Positions 1-7,761 of a stretch of 64,000 nucleotides of DNA are shown piece by piece (within the stretch, counting starts at the first letter, position 1; every line of letters starts with the position of its first letter). Position numbers and translations under genes: made by a program. The notes under the pieces are model-generated. The model had not been told where the DNA came from. It searched no databases and saw nothing but the letters and a program-made list of their open reading frames with translations. Source of the stretch: Gemmatimonas groenlandica (GTDB lineage: Bacteria > Gemmatimonadota > Gemmatimonadetes > Gemmatimonadales > Gemmatimonadaceae); the NCBI RefSeq assembly GCF_013004105.1, contig NZ_CP053085.1, forward strand, positions 2,418,001 through 2,482,000, in the 5' to 3' direction.

Positions 1-1
1 C

Positions 2-238
2 GAGGCGAGAGCCACGCTGAAGAGTGACCCCACCCCGAAGTTCGGGACGCCGGTACCGTCGCGCGCAATCCTCGAAGAAGAGTTGGAGCGCGGGCGGCCG
101 TCCGAAGATCAGGCGCTGCTTGGTGCGCCGGAGCCTGTGGTCGAAGAACGACGACGAGCGGTGCAGCCGGTGTTCATGGTGCTCGGCCTCATCGCGCTCA
201 TCGCCGTCATCTGGTTCCTGTTCGAACTCTTCGGATAA
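2..238 (+). CDS. 3' end of an unknown gene with a C-terminal membrane anchor
   Basis: An open frame enters from the window edge and ends at TAA 236-238. The 78 visible residues are a charged, Pro/Glu/Arg-rich stretch (about residues 1-57) followed by a hydrophobic helix (VFMVLGLIALIAVIWFLFEL) at the very C-terminus. This looks like a tail-anchored or single-pass membrane protein whose soluble part faces the cytoplasm, as the Arg cluster before the helix suggests. The start and the main domain lie outside the window, so no function can be given. It converges on the GH3 gene with an 8-nt gap. Codon use (G/C at third positions) matches the neighbours, which supports it being real although no start codon is visible. 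Confidence 0.6.
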   Translation, partial: EARATLKSDPTPKFGTPVPSRAILEEELERGRPSEDQALLGAPEPVVEERRRAVQPVFMVLGLIALIAVIWFLFELFG

Positions 239-246
239 GCGGCGCG

Positions 247-1728
247 CTACTTCTTGTTGCGCAGCAGTCCGCGTCCCGCCGCCTGCTGCATCACGCGATC
301 TCCACCCCACGCCAGTACGGTGGGGTGTGTCATGCCGAGCTGCGCGACCCAACGCGGATCGCCGAGACCGATGAGAATCACCGAGCGCTGCAGCGCTTCG
401 GCCTGCGCCACCAGCGCATGCACCTGCGCCACCGTTTCCGGTAGCAGCGTGGTCCGCCCCTTCCCCGCCACGTAATCGGCGAACAACGCGATCACGAACG
501 GGCCACCGCTCGCGGGCGTCGGTGCATCGACCAGTCGCGCGTCGTTGCCACCAAGTCGCATCGCCTCAGCGATTCCCGTTCGCTCCACCGACGGACCATC
601 GGCCTGGTGATCGTCGTCGACGATCGCCATTTCCGTTATGGTCCCGACCGGCGGCAGCGGACCATGATCAACCCGAATCACCTTGTCGGCGAGCAACGCG
701 CCCCACGCCGTGTCGGCTCCACTCGGCCGACGCCAATCGTTCGGTGGTGACGCCCACTGCGCCCACTTGAGTCGGCGACGGACCGAATGCTTCACACGTT
801 CCGGTTCGAGCGTGCCATCGTCGTATGCGCGCTCGAGTGCGTTGAGCGCGTCCTCGAGATCACCGGGAGCAAGCAGCACATCGCAGCCGCCGCGCACCGC
901 GAGGACGGCAGTCTCCGCAGCGGTGCGTCCCTCGCGAGCCGCGACCATCGTCATCGTGTCGGCGACGATGAGATTGTCGAACTTGAGCTGCTGCCGGAGC
1001 AACCACTGCAGGATCTCGCGCGACAGTGTGGCCGGTACGCGACTCGAGTCGAGCGCGGGATACAGCACATGCGACGTCATCACGCTGGCCACACCGCCAG
1101 TGATAGCCGCCCGGAACGGCTGGAGATCCTGCTCCTTGAGCTGATCCGCCGGCGTCTCGACCACCGGCAGCTCGAGATTCGGATCGCGCGTGACGCGTCC
1201 CATACCGGGGAAGTGCTTCGCGCAGGCGAGCACGCCTTCCGCCTGACAGGCTTCGATCCACGCGGTCACGAGTTGCGCGACCTTCCGCGCATCGGTGCCC
1301 ATCGCGCGCGTGCCGATGATCGGGTTCTCGAGCAGCAGATCGAGATCACTCACCGGCGCGAGATTCCAGTTCACGCCCATCGTCCGCGCTTCACGGGCCG
1401 TGAGCCGCGCGGCGCGACGCAGCGCTTCGATATCGTCGAGCGACGTGATGGCCGCGAGCGGCGGCAAGCCGGTGGCGCCGGCGAACTGCTGTCCGGCGCC
1501 CCGTTCCAGATCGGCCGCGATCAACAGCGGATGACGCGACTTGAGCTGCAGCTCCTTGGCGAGCGCCCGCACGCCATCCTGCTCACCGCCCACGAGCTGA
1601 AAACCGCCGACGCCGAGGGCGAGCGACTGCTCGATGAGCGGACGCGTATCGGCAAAGCCGCCCGACGGCGACCAACGGAGCACGGGGATGAGCAACTGCG
1701 CAACTTCACGACGGGACTGTTCGCTCAT
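247..1728 (-). CDS. Glycoside hydrolase family 3 protein, NagZ-like
   Basis: A 493-residue protein. Residues 1-330 form a GH3 TIM barrel and the last 130 residues a second alpha/beta domain, as in two-domain GH3 enzymes. NagZ-type enzymes release N-acetylglucosamine from GlcNAc-anhydroMurNAc muropeptides. Visible motifs are the substrate-loop KHFPG (171-175) and the nucleophile Asp257 in VADTMTM. Odd feature: the usual acid/base loop Asp-x-His reads Asp182-Pro-Asn184, so the catalytic His is Asn, and the GHG after KHFP is GMG. The ATG at 1728 lies 6 nt after the anmK stop, and the gene is third in a murQ-anmK-GH3 operon. That context makes muropeptide recycling the likely role, but the changed dyad means activity could be altered. 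No signal peptide is seen, so it is cytoplasmic. Confidence 0.88.
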   Translation of the reverse strand: MSEQSRREVAQLLIPVLRWSPSGGFADTRPLIEQSLALGVGGFQLVGGEQDGVRALAKELQLKSRHPLLIAADLERGAGQQFAGATGLPPLAAITSLDDIEALRRAARLTAREARTMGVNWNLAPVSDLDLLLENPIIGTRAMGTDARKVAQLVTAWIEACQAEGVLACAKHFPGMGRVTRDPNLELPVVETPADQLKEQDLQPFRAAITGGVASVMTSHVLYPALDSSRVPATLSREILQWLLRQQLKFDNLIVADTMTMVAAREGRTAAETAVLAVRGGCDVLLAPGDLEDALNALERAYDDGTLEPERVKHSVRRRLKWAQWASPPNDWRRPSGADTAWGALLADKVIRVDHGPLPPVGTITEMAIVDDDHQADGPSVERTGIAEAMRLGGNDARLVDAPTPASGGPFVIALFADYVAGKGRTTLLPETVAQVHALVAQAEALQRSVILIGLGDPRWVAQLGMTHPTVLAWGGDRVMQQAAGRGLLRNKK

Positions 1729-1734
1729 GAGCGA

Positions 1735-2910
1735 CTAACGGACGGCTGGAGTGAGCGAACCGAGGGGACGCGGACCTCGCGCTCCCGTTGCGCTGGGCAC
1801 ATTGCCGGCGCGGCCCGAAAGGTGGAGATAGCCCAGCAGTGCAAACGCCACCGCCTCCTTCGCTTCTCCATCGAAATACAATCCGTCAAAGATACACACC
1901 TGAGGCCCGTTTTCCTGCGCCACGGCGCTTTCGATCATACGGACGAGCGTCGGATTGTGGGCACCGCCGCCGGAAAGCACCACATCCTGAACGGGCTCAG
2001 GGATGAAGCGGCGATACTGGTCGGCCAACGAACGCGCCGTCAGCGCGGTCGCGGTCGCTACGATGTCGGCAGGTGCCGCTCCCGCCGCCCGGCACTCGTC
2101 GATGAACTGCCCGACGTAGGCCCGCGAAAAGAGTTCGCGCCCGGTGCTCTTCGGCGGCGCGTCGCTGAAGTACGGATGCCGCATCGCCGTCGACACGACG
2201 GACTCGAGCACCTGGCCGCCGGCCGCGATGAGACCATCGCGGTCATACGGCTGGCCGTCATACAATGCCCGCACTACCGCATCGATGATGACGACACCGG
2301 GGCCGGTATCGAACGCGCGAACCGACTGCATGCCGCCGCGCTCGTGCGTGTTCGCCGGCGGCACCACGGTCACGTTGCCGATACCGCCGATGTTCTGCAG
2401 CGCGCGCCACTGCGTGTCATGCGCGAACAACATGCAGTCGGCCATCGTGACCAGCGGCGCTCCCTGTCCGCCGGCGGCCACGTCTCGCGAACGAAAGTCC
2501 GACACGACATCACAGCCGGTGCGCTCGGCGATGCGCGCCCCATCACCCACTTGCCACGTGCTATGACCCGGCTCGTGCCACAAGGTCTGTCCGTGCGATG
2601 CCACCGCCGCGACATCGTGCGCCGTCACGCCGGCGTCGGCCATCGCGGCGAGCGCCGCCTCGGCCATCCAGTCGCCGACGTCGGCGTGCACGCGACAGTA
2701 CTCGCGCGCGCTTCCCTGCTGCATCGCCTGCTCGAGCCGTGCGCGTTCCTCAGGGCGATACGCACGATGCGTAAACCCCAGCAGGTCACTGTGCACGCGA
2801 CCGTTCGGCAGGTCGCGAAAGCGTGCCACGGCCGCGCTGATACCGTCGAGCGACGTGCCCGACATCAGCCCGACGAAAATGCGTCCCTGATCGCCCATGA
2901 TGTCAGGCAT
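1735..2910 (-). CDS. anmK: 1,6-anhydro-N-acetylmuramic acid kinase
   Basis: About 391 residues. The kinase phosphorylates and ring-opens 1,6-anhydroMurNAc to MurNAc-6-phosphate, the substrate of MurQ, in the cytoplasm. The family signature GLMSGTSLDGISAA sits near the N-terminus. Later motifs include IGGIGNVTVV, the FDTGPGVVIID loop and VLSGGGAHNP, all typical of AnmK in the sugar-kinase/actin fold. Length fits the family (about 370). Start choice: a TTG at 2916 overlaps the murQ stop (TTGA), and ATGs occur at 2910 and 2898; I use 2910. It lies between murQ and the GH3 gene, so two successive steps of cell-wall recycling are coupled here. Confidence 0.95.
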   Translation of the reverse strand: MPDIMGDQGRIFVGLMSGTSLDGISAAVARFRDLPNGRVHSDLLGFTHRAYRPEERARLEQAMQQGSAREYCRVHADVGDWMAEAALAAMADAGVTAHDVAAVASHGQTLWHEPGHSTWQVGDGARIAERTGCDVVSDFRSRDVAAGGQGAPLVTMADCMLFAHDTQWRALQNIGGIGNVTVVPPANTHERGGMQSVRAFDTGPGVVIIDAVVRALYDGQPYDRDGLIAAGGQVLESVVSTAMRHPYFSDAPPKSTGRELFSRAYVGQFIDECRAAGAAPADIVATATALTARSLADQYRRFIPEPVQDVVLSGGGAHNPTLVRMIESAVAQENGPQVCIFDGLYFDGEAKEAVAFALLGYLHLSGRAGNVPSATGARGPRPLGSLTPAVR

Positions 2911-2912
2911 CG

Positions 2913-3860
2913 TCAAACGACCGGCGGCGGTGCGTTCGGCACGACACGTCGCACCACGCCTTGCCCTTCTTCGAGACGGCGCCGTGCGCTTTCCGCATCG
3001 ATGTGCAGCGCATGCATCACCAACGCCAGTTTCACGCGGCCATCGGCGCGCGCAAGCAACGTACGCGCCGCCTCACGCGGCAGTTCGGTGACTTCCATGA
3101 CGATGCGCTCGGCGCGGTCCTGCAGCTTCACGTTGGTGGCGCGCAGATCCACCATCAGGTTGCCGTAGCTCTTGCCAATGCGCACCATCGCACCGGTGGT
3201 CAGCATGTTGCACACGAGCTTGGTGGCGGTGCCCGCCTTGAGTCTGGTCGAGCCGGTGAGCGCTTCAGGCCCGACGACCGGCAGCATGCAGATGTCCGCC
3301 ACCGCACGCATCGATGCCGGCGGTTCCGTGCACGCGATGAGCAGTGTACGGGCTCCGAGCTCGCGGGCGCGCGTGAGTGCGCCACGCACGAATGGCGTCG
3401 TCCCCGAAGCCGCGATGCCACACACCACATCACCGGCCCGCACGGCGTGCGCGTCCATGACGGCCGCACCCGCCTCGGGATCGTCCTCCGCGCCTTCGAT
3501 GGGATTGCGCAGCGCACGGTCACCACCGGCGATGATACCGACGACCATGGCCGGGTCGGTGCCGAACGTCGGGGGACATTCGCTGGCATCAAGAACGCCG
3601 AGCCGTCCTGAGGTACCGGCGCCCACATACAGCAGGCGGCGGCCGCTCCGAAACGCGGCTTCGATCAATGCGATCGACTCAGCAATCGGCTCGCGCTGCG
3701 ACGCGACCGCGGCGGCCACTCCCTGATCTTCCGCGTTGATGAGATCCACGATCGCGAGGGGCGACGCGAGGTCGATGTCGACGGTACGCGGATTGCGACG
3801 TTCCGTGACACGTGAATCGTGTGTCGGTGCGGGCACGGGAGCGGGTTCAGGGGACACCAC
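2913..3860 (-). CDS. murQ: N-acetylmuramic acid 6-phosphate etherase
   Basis: About 315 residues. MurQ cleaves the lactyl ether of MurNAc-6-P to give GlcNAc-6-P and D-lactate. The SIS-domain signature is clear: VGAGTSGRLGVLDASECPPT, then GIIAGGDRALRNPIEGAEDD, GIAASGTTPFV and GSTRLKAGTATKLVCNM. The C-terminus carries the usual small helical domain. The open frame runs on upstream to about 4082, but homology begins near VDIDLASPLAIVDLINAED. I therefore place the start at one of two consecutive GTG codons (3860 or 3857); there is no clear ribosome site, so the start is uncertain. It is first in the operon and divergent from the barrel gene at 3983. Confidence 0.93.
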   Translation of the reverse strand: MVSPEPAPVPAPTHDSRVTERRNPRTVDIDLASPLAIVDLINAEDQGVAAAVASQREPIAESIALIEAAFRSGRRLLYVGAGTSGRLGVLDASECPPTFGTDPAMVVGIIAGGDRALRNPIEGAEDDPEAGAAVMDAHAVRAGDVVCGIAASGTTPFVRGALTRARELGARTLLIACTEPPASMRAVADICMLPVVGPEALTGSTRLKAGTATKLVCNMLTTGAMVRIGKSYGNLMVDLRATNVKLQDRAERIVMEVTELPREAARTLLARADGRVKLALVMHALHIDAESARRRLEEGQGVVRRVVPNAPPPVV

Positions 3861-3982
3861 GCGATCGGCTGTCTTGTGCTCGCGGCGCGGGGTATGTTCC
3901 AGTGGATGCTGCCGACGATGCTGGCAGCACGAGCGACGGCGCGGTCTCGCCTGCGTCACTCTCGTCAAACTTAGGAGTCGCC

Positions 3983-4789
3983 ATGCGCGAATCGCAACCC
4001 GCGTCACCGAGACGTGCGGCGCTACACTCGGCCCTTCGAGCCGGCAACCGGCCAGACGGTCGGCGTCGGTTCGCCTCCGCACTCAGCGCTGCGGCCGTCG
4101 CGACGTGCCTCTGCGCCACCACGCTCACGGCACAGATCCGAGGACGGCCGGCAGCGCGAGCGCCCGATGCTGGCTGGTGGTTCTCCGGTGGCGCCGCCGC
4201 CGTGATCCTCAACGACATCAGTGACGGCGCGACGCGCTCCACGTGGAAGTTCGGCAGCGATCCGCTCTGGCAGCTACGCGGCACGCTCGAGAAGGCGCTC
4301 GACGAAGCCACCACGATCGGCGTATCGGCCGGTTACGGCGTGATCGACGTGACGCTCTCACCACTCACCTACACCGCCGCCAAGCCGCCCACGTCTCCCG
4401 AGTTACCGACACAGTGCGCCTCCGGCTGCGACGCGCAGACGCAGCTGTGGACGCTCATGGGACAGTTCCGCAGCGGCGGCAGCAGCGGCTTTCACACACT
4501 GTTCGAAGCGGCCGGTGGCGTCACGGGGTTTCGCGACATGCGCGTGCGCGCCGACAGCTCGGGAGTCGCCGGTGTCGCCCTCGGACCCAAGAAGGGTCCA
4601 TTCGACCTCTCCGGCACGCTGGGCGCCGGGTTCGGTTACGGACTCTCGAGTAATCTGCACATCGCACTCGTGCAGGAGTTCGGCATAGGCTGGCATTCCA
4701 AGTCCGATCTCCCCGATGGCATCGGTCGCACCTGGCGCGTGCGCACCACGCGCGCGTCGCTGCGCTTCGGATTCGGCTCACACCGCTGA
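3983..4789 (+). CDS. Putative outer-membrane beta-barrel protein
   Basis: A 268-residue protein with no recognised family. The start is set by AGGAG (3973-3977) five bases before ATG 3983; the open frame continues upstream without support. Residues 1-50 hold an Arg-rich n-region, a hydrophobic core (SALSAAAVATCLCATTLTA) and AQ, a likely signal-peptidase I site. The mature part has alternating short strands rich in Gly, aromatic and polar residues (GWWFSGGAAAVIL, AGFGYGLSSNLHIALVQEFG), typical of an 8-10 strand barrel. The end, ASLRFGFGSHR, resembles a final strand. Residues CASGC around 140 might form a loop disulfide. It is followed 34 nt later by ggt. Confidence 0.7.
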   Translation: MRESQPASPRRAALHSALRAGNRPDGRRRFASALSAAAVATCLCATTLTAQIRGRPAARAPDAGWWFSGGAAAVILNDISDGATRSTWKFGSDPLWQLRGTLEKALDEATTIGVSAGYGVIDVTLSPLTYTAAKPPTSPELPTQCASGCDAQTQLWTLMGQFRSGGSSGFHTLFEAAGGVTGFRDMRVRADSSGVAGVALGPKKGPFDLSGTLGAGFGYGLSSNLHIALVQEFGIGWHSKSDLPDGIGRTWRVRTTRASLRFGFGSHR

Positions 4790-4823
4790 TGTCCGCTCCC
4801 AACACCCTCTTCACCACGCACGC

Positions 4824-6584
4824 ATGACTGTTTCCAAGGCGCTCGTTCTGTCGCTGTCGATCTCCGTGTTGGGTGCGTGTGCGCAGAGCGCCACCCCGGC
4901 CGCCACCTCCAGCGCCGAACCAGCGCGTGAACCGGCGCGCTTCCCCGACGGGTGGCGTCTCCCCGCTGGTGCGTCGTCCACCTTCGCGTCGCAGGCAATC
5001 GCGGTCAGCAACAGCCCCTCGGCGAGCGCAGCGGCCGCCGAGATCATGAAGGCCGGCGGCAATGCCGTCGATGCCGCGGTCGCCCTCGGCTTCGCGTTGG
5101 CGGTCACGTGGCCGGAGGCGGGCAACATCGGCGGCGGCGGATACTCCATCGTGCACATGGCCGACGGACGCACCGCGGCGATCGACTATCGCGAAGTCGC
5201 GCCGCTGGCGGCGACGCGCAACATGTATCTCGATGCGAACGGGAAAGTCACCGACCGCAGCATCGAAGGGCATCTCGCGAGTGGTGTGCCGGGCGCTGTG
5301 GCCGGGCTGAGCATGCTGCTCGAGAAGTACGGGACGATGTCGTTGTCGCGTGTCATGCAGCCGGCCATTACACTCGCGCGTGAGGGGTTCGTGATCGACA
5401 CCGCGCTGGCGGGGTCGATGTCTCGCGCCGCGACCACGGTTTCGCGCAACAGCCCGGTCACGCCGTACTTCCCGAACGGCAAGGCGCTCCCCGCCGGTGC
5501 ACGGTTGGTGCAGCCCGATCTCGCGCGCACCCTGCAGGCGATTGCCGACAATGGCGCCAAGGCGTTTTACGAGGGCTGGATCGCCGACTCGCTGGTGGCC
5601 GAACAGCGGCGCGGTGGTGGTGTGATCACGCGTGCCGATCTCAAGGCGTACACGCCGGTGCCACGCACGGCGATCGCGAGTACGTACCGCGGCTATCGCC
5701 TGCTGGCCATGCCGCCCTCGTCATCGGGCGGCGTGACGATGACGGAAGCCCTCAACATTCTCGAGCAGTACAGCACCGTGCCGGCGTACGGCAGCACGCG
5801 TTGGTTCCATTTGGTCGGCAGCGCGTTTCAACGCGCGTTCATCGATCGCAACAGCAAGCTCGGCGACCCGGCCTTCGTGAAGGTGCCGATGGAGCAACTC
5901 ACCAGCAAAGCGTATGCAAAGACGTTGGCCGCCACGATCAACGATACGCGAGTGACGAGCACGAAGGCGCTCGAGCCGATGATGCAGCAGCCCGTACGCG
6001 AACCGGAACACACGACGCACTACGCCGTCGTCGACAAGAGCGGCAACGCCGTGTCGACCACCACCACGTTGAACAACTCGTGGGGCTCGGGCGTCTGGGT
6101 GCGCGGCGCCGGTTTCATGCTGAATGACGAGATGGATGACTTCGCCGTGCAGCCGGGTACGGCGAACATGTACGGCTTGGTGCAGGGCGAGGCGAACGCC
6201 ATTCAGCCCGGCAAGCGCATGCTGAGCGCGATGTCGCCGACGATCGTCCTCGACAAGACCGGTCGCGTGTTCCTGGTGGTCGGCGCTGCCGGCGGGCCCA
6301 CGATCATCACCGGCACCACGCAGGTAATCTTGAATGTGATCGACCATCACATGTCACTCGCCGACGCGATGCGCGCGCCACGCGTGCATCATCAGGCGCT
6401 GCCCGATTCCCTGACGTACGAGGACGGTGGCATCCGTCCCGCCGTGCTCGACTCGCTCACGAAGATGGGATACTCCATGCGGAAGTTGCGCGCACTCGTG
6501 AACATCAACGCGATCATGCGCGTGAAGAACGGATGGGAAGGAGTACCGGAGCCGAGGCGGAGCGGGGGAGCAGTCGGGTATTGA
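4824..6584 (+). CDS. ggt: Gamma-glutamyltransferase, lipoprotein form
   Basis: A 586-residue Ntn-hydrolase precursor that transfers or hydrolyses the gamma-glutamyl group of glutathione and related peptides in the periplasm. It self-cleaves into two chains. The family nucleophile is the first Thr of TTHYAVVD (about Thr397), where the small subunit should begin. Other hallmarks are GGNAVDAAVALGFALAVTWP, GNIGGGGYSIVH, SSSGGVTMTEALNILE, NNSWGSGVW and AMSPTIVLD. The N-terminus is a lipoprotein signal ending in LGAC (Cys about 19), so it is probably membrane-anchored rather than free. The start ATG 4824 puts this signal at the N-terminus; the longer frame from 4716 would bury it. Length is normal for the family. 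Confidence 0.93.
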   Translation: MTVSKALVLSLSISVLGACAQSATPAATSSAEPAREPARFPDGWRLPAGASSTFASQAIAVSNSPSASAAAAEIMKAGGNAVDAAVALGFALAVTWPEAGNIGGGGYSIVHMADGRTAAIDYREVAPLAATRNMYLDANGKVTDRSIEGHLASGVPGAVAGLSMLLEKYGTMSLSRVMQPAITLAREGFVIDTALAGSMSRAATTVSRNSPVTPYFPNGKALPAGARLVQPDLARTLQAIADNGAKAFYEGWIADSLVAEQRRGGGVITRADLKAYTPVPRTAIASTYRGYRLLAMPPSSSGGVTMTEALNILEQYSTVPAYGSTRWFHLVGSAFQRAFIDRNSKLGDPAFVKVPMEQLTSKAYAKTLAATINDTRVTSTKALEPMMQQPVREPEHTTHYAVVDKSGNAVSTTTTLNNSWGSGVWVRGAGFMLNDEMDDFAVQPGTANMYGLVQGEANAIQPGKRMLSAMSPTIVLDKTGRVFLVVGAAGGPTIITGTTQVILNVIDHHMSLADAMRAPRVHHQALPDSLTYEDGGIRPAVLDSLTKMGYSMRKLRALVNINAIMRVKNGWEGVPEPRRSGGAVGY

Positions 6585-6589
6585 ACTGA

Positions 6590-6675
6590 TGAACGGCGCT
6601 AAGAGTTACGGGCGCTAAGAGTGAACGGCGCTAAAGTAAACGGCGCGAAGAATAAGGGGCGTGAACGGCGTCGGA
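6590..6675 (+). repeat. Left array of AACGGCGCTAAGAGT-type repeats
   Basis: Just after the ggt stop there are five imperfect copies of a roughly 15-19 base unit close to AACGGCGCTAAGAGT (perfect copy 6592-6606; others follow with small changes). The same unit recurs in inverse orientation at 6743-6810, on the other side of the hairpin at 6683-6713. The arrays could pair into one very long stem. Confidence 0.75.
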
Positions 6676-6682
6676 AGAAAGC

Positions 6683-6713
6683 AGAGCCCCGTGACCAATG
6701 GTCACGGGGCTCT
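6683..6713. terminator. Perfect 14-bp hairpin, bidirectional terminator between ggt and the lipoprotein gene
   Basis: Arms 6683-6696 and 6700-6713 pair perfectly (AGAGCCCCGTGACC and its complement) around the 3-base loop AAT. CTTTCC follows on the + strand and TTTCTTCC on the minus strand. It sits between convergent genes, as expected for a shared intrinsic terminator. Confidence 0.85.
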
Positions 6714-6742
6714 CTTTCCGATGCGGTTGCGTTCGCACCGCA

Positions 6743-6810
6743 GTTTACTCTTAGCGCTTCTTACCTTAGCGCCGTTTACTCTTAGCGCCGTTTATTCTCA
6801 GCGCCGTTCG
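6743..6810 (-). repeat. Right array, inverse copies of the same repeat
   Basis: Four imperfect copies of ACTCTTAGCGCCGTTT, the complement of the unit seen at 6590-6675, lie here (clearest 6777-6793). The array ends just before the stop codon of the minus-strand lipoprotein gene. The two arrays enclose the terminator symmetrically. Confidence 0.75.
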
Positions 6811-6819
6811 TTGTTCGAA

Positions 6820-7675
6820 TTACGGCGTCGCGTTCGGCCGCACCGTAACCGGCGCGTCCAGCGTCGCGCTGATGCCCGCACCCGCGTTGATGCACGTGTC
6901 GTAGTTCGCCGTGGCCGCAGCCGCCGCTGTGCCTGCCGCCGCACCAGCGGCCGCACCGATCACTGTGCCCTTCGTGTTCTTCCCGATGATCTGGCCCGCG
7001 ATCGCGCCGATGATCGCGCCACCGGCGACCTTCTTCGCATCCGTGCCCTTCGTCGCGCTGCGCACGCGCTCGGCCGACGCCGACTGCACCGTGGCTTCCA
7101 ACGGATACGTGCGGCCACCGTACGTTACCGACACCAGGCGCACCGTCAGCGACGTCTGGTCGCTCGAGTTCTTCGCCGTCTTCGCTTCCGTCACTTCAAA
7201 CGTGCCCGTCGCGCCTTCCGGAATCACGACGCCGTTGGTGGCGGTCACCGACTGCTCCAGCGACGCGGTGAACTTCTCACCGACGGTCACCGTGTTGCTG
7301 CATACTTTGTTATTCGTGGCGAAGCGGAACGACGTGCCCGAGGCCACGACACCCGTTACGGCGGCCGGAGCAGGAGCCGGCTTCGTCGATGGCGCCGACG
7401 GCTTTGGTGCGGTCGTGGTCGGACGCGGGCGAGGAGCCGCCGGCTTCGGGGCCGGGGCCGGCGCGGCGGCGGCGGGGGCCGGGGGGGGGCGTGACCGGAA
7501 CGTCCTCGAGCTTCGGCTGCGCCGAATCCGTCGCCATCGCCAGATCGCGACCCAGCGTGCTGTCAGCGTTCAGCGACGCGTTGTCGGCAGCCTTGTCGCC
7601 GCAAGCGGCCAGGGCAGCCAGCGAGAACGCGGCCAGAATCATCGTGGGACGTGACGAACGAATATATTGACGCAT
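6820..7675 (-). pseudogene. Glycine-zipper lipoprotein gene interrupted by a frameshift at a G9 run
   Basis: Two overlapping frames make one gene. The first (start 7675) has a lipoprotein signal ending LAALAAC at Cys25 and reads to the run of nine G at 7481-7489 (C9 on the coding strand). The second frame continues with a Pro/Ala/Lys-rich linker (PAPKPAAPRPRPTTTAPKP), a beta-rich domain starting near GTSFRFATNNKVCSNTVTVG, and a glycine zipper (GGAIIGAIAGQIIGKN, then VIGAAAGAAAGTAAAAAT). Removing one C restores a single protein of about 285 residues. The linker reads sensibly only in the second frame. This may be a sequencing error, a recent loss or an on/off phase switch; the sequence cannot tell which. 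Likely an envelope lipoprotein; its function is unknown. Confidence 0.75.
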
Positions 7676-7761
7676 ACAGAAACTCCTGAGAAAGGGACGC
7701 GGGACACTCCCGCGAGATGAAGATAAGTGAAACGCGTCGCCGAGCGAAATTCGGAGTACTG

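Noticed and set aside
787-3168. 793-residue open frame on the + strand opposite the GH3 and anmK genes
   Set aside because: High-GC antisense shadow: it is Arg/His-rich with no domain, and it lies opposite two well-recognised genes.
6820-7347. Zipper part and signal part of the lipoprotein as two separate genes
   Set aside because: The second piece has no signal or ribosome site and the linker composition continues across the G9 run, so one broken gene is more likely.
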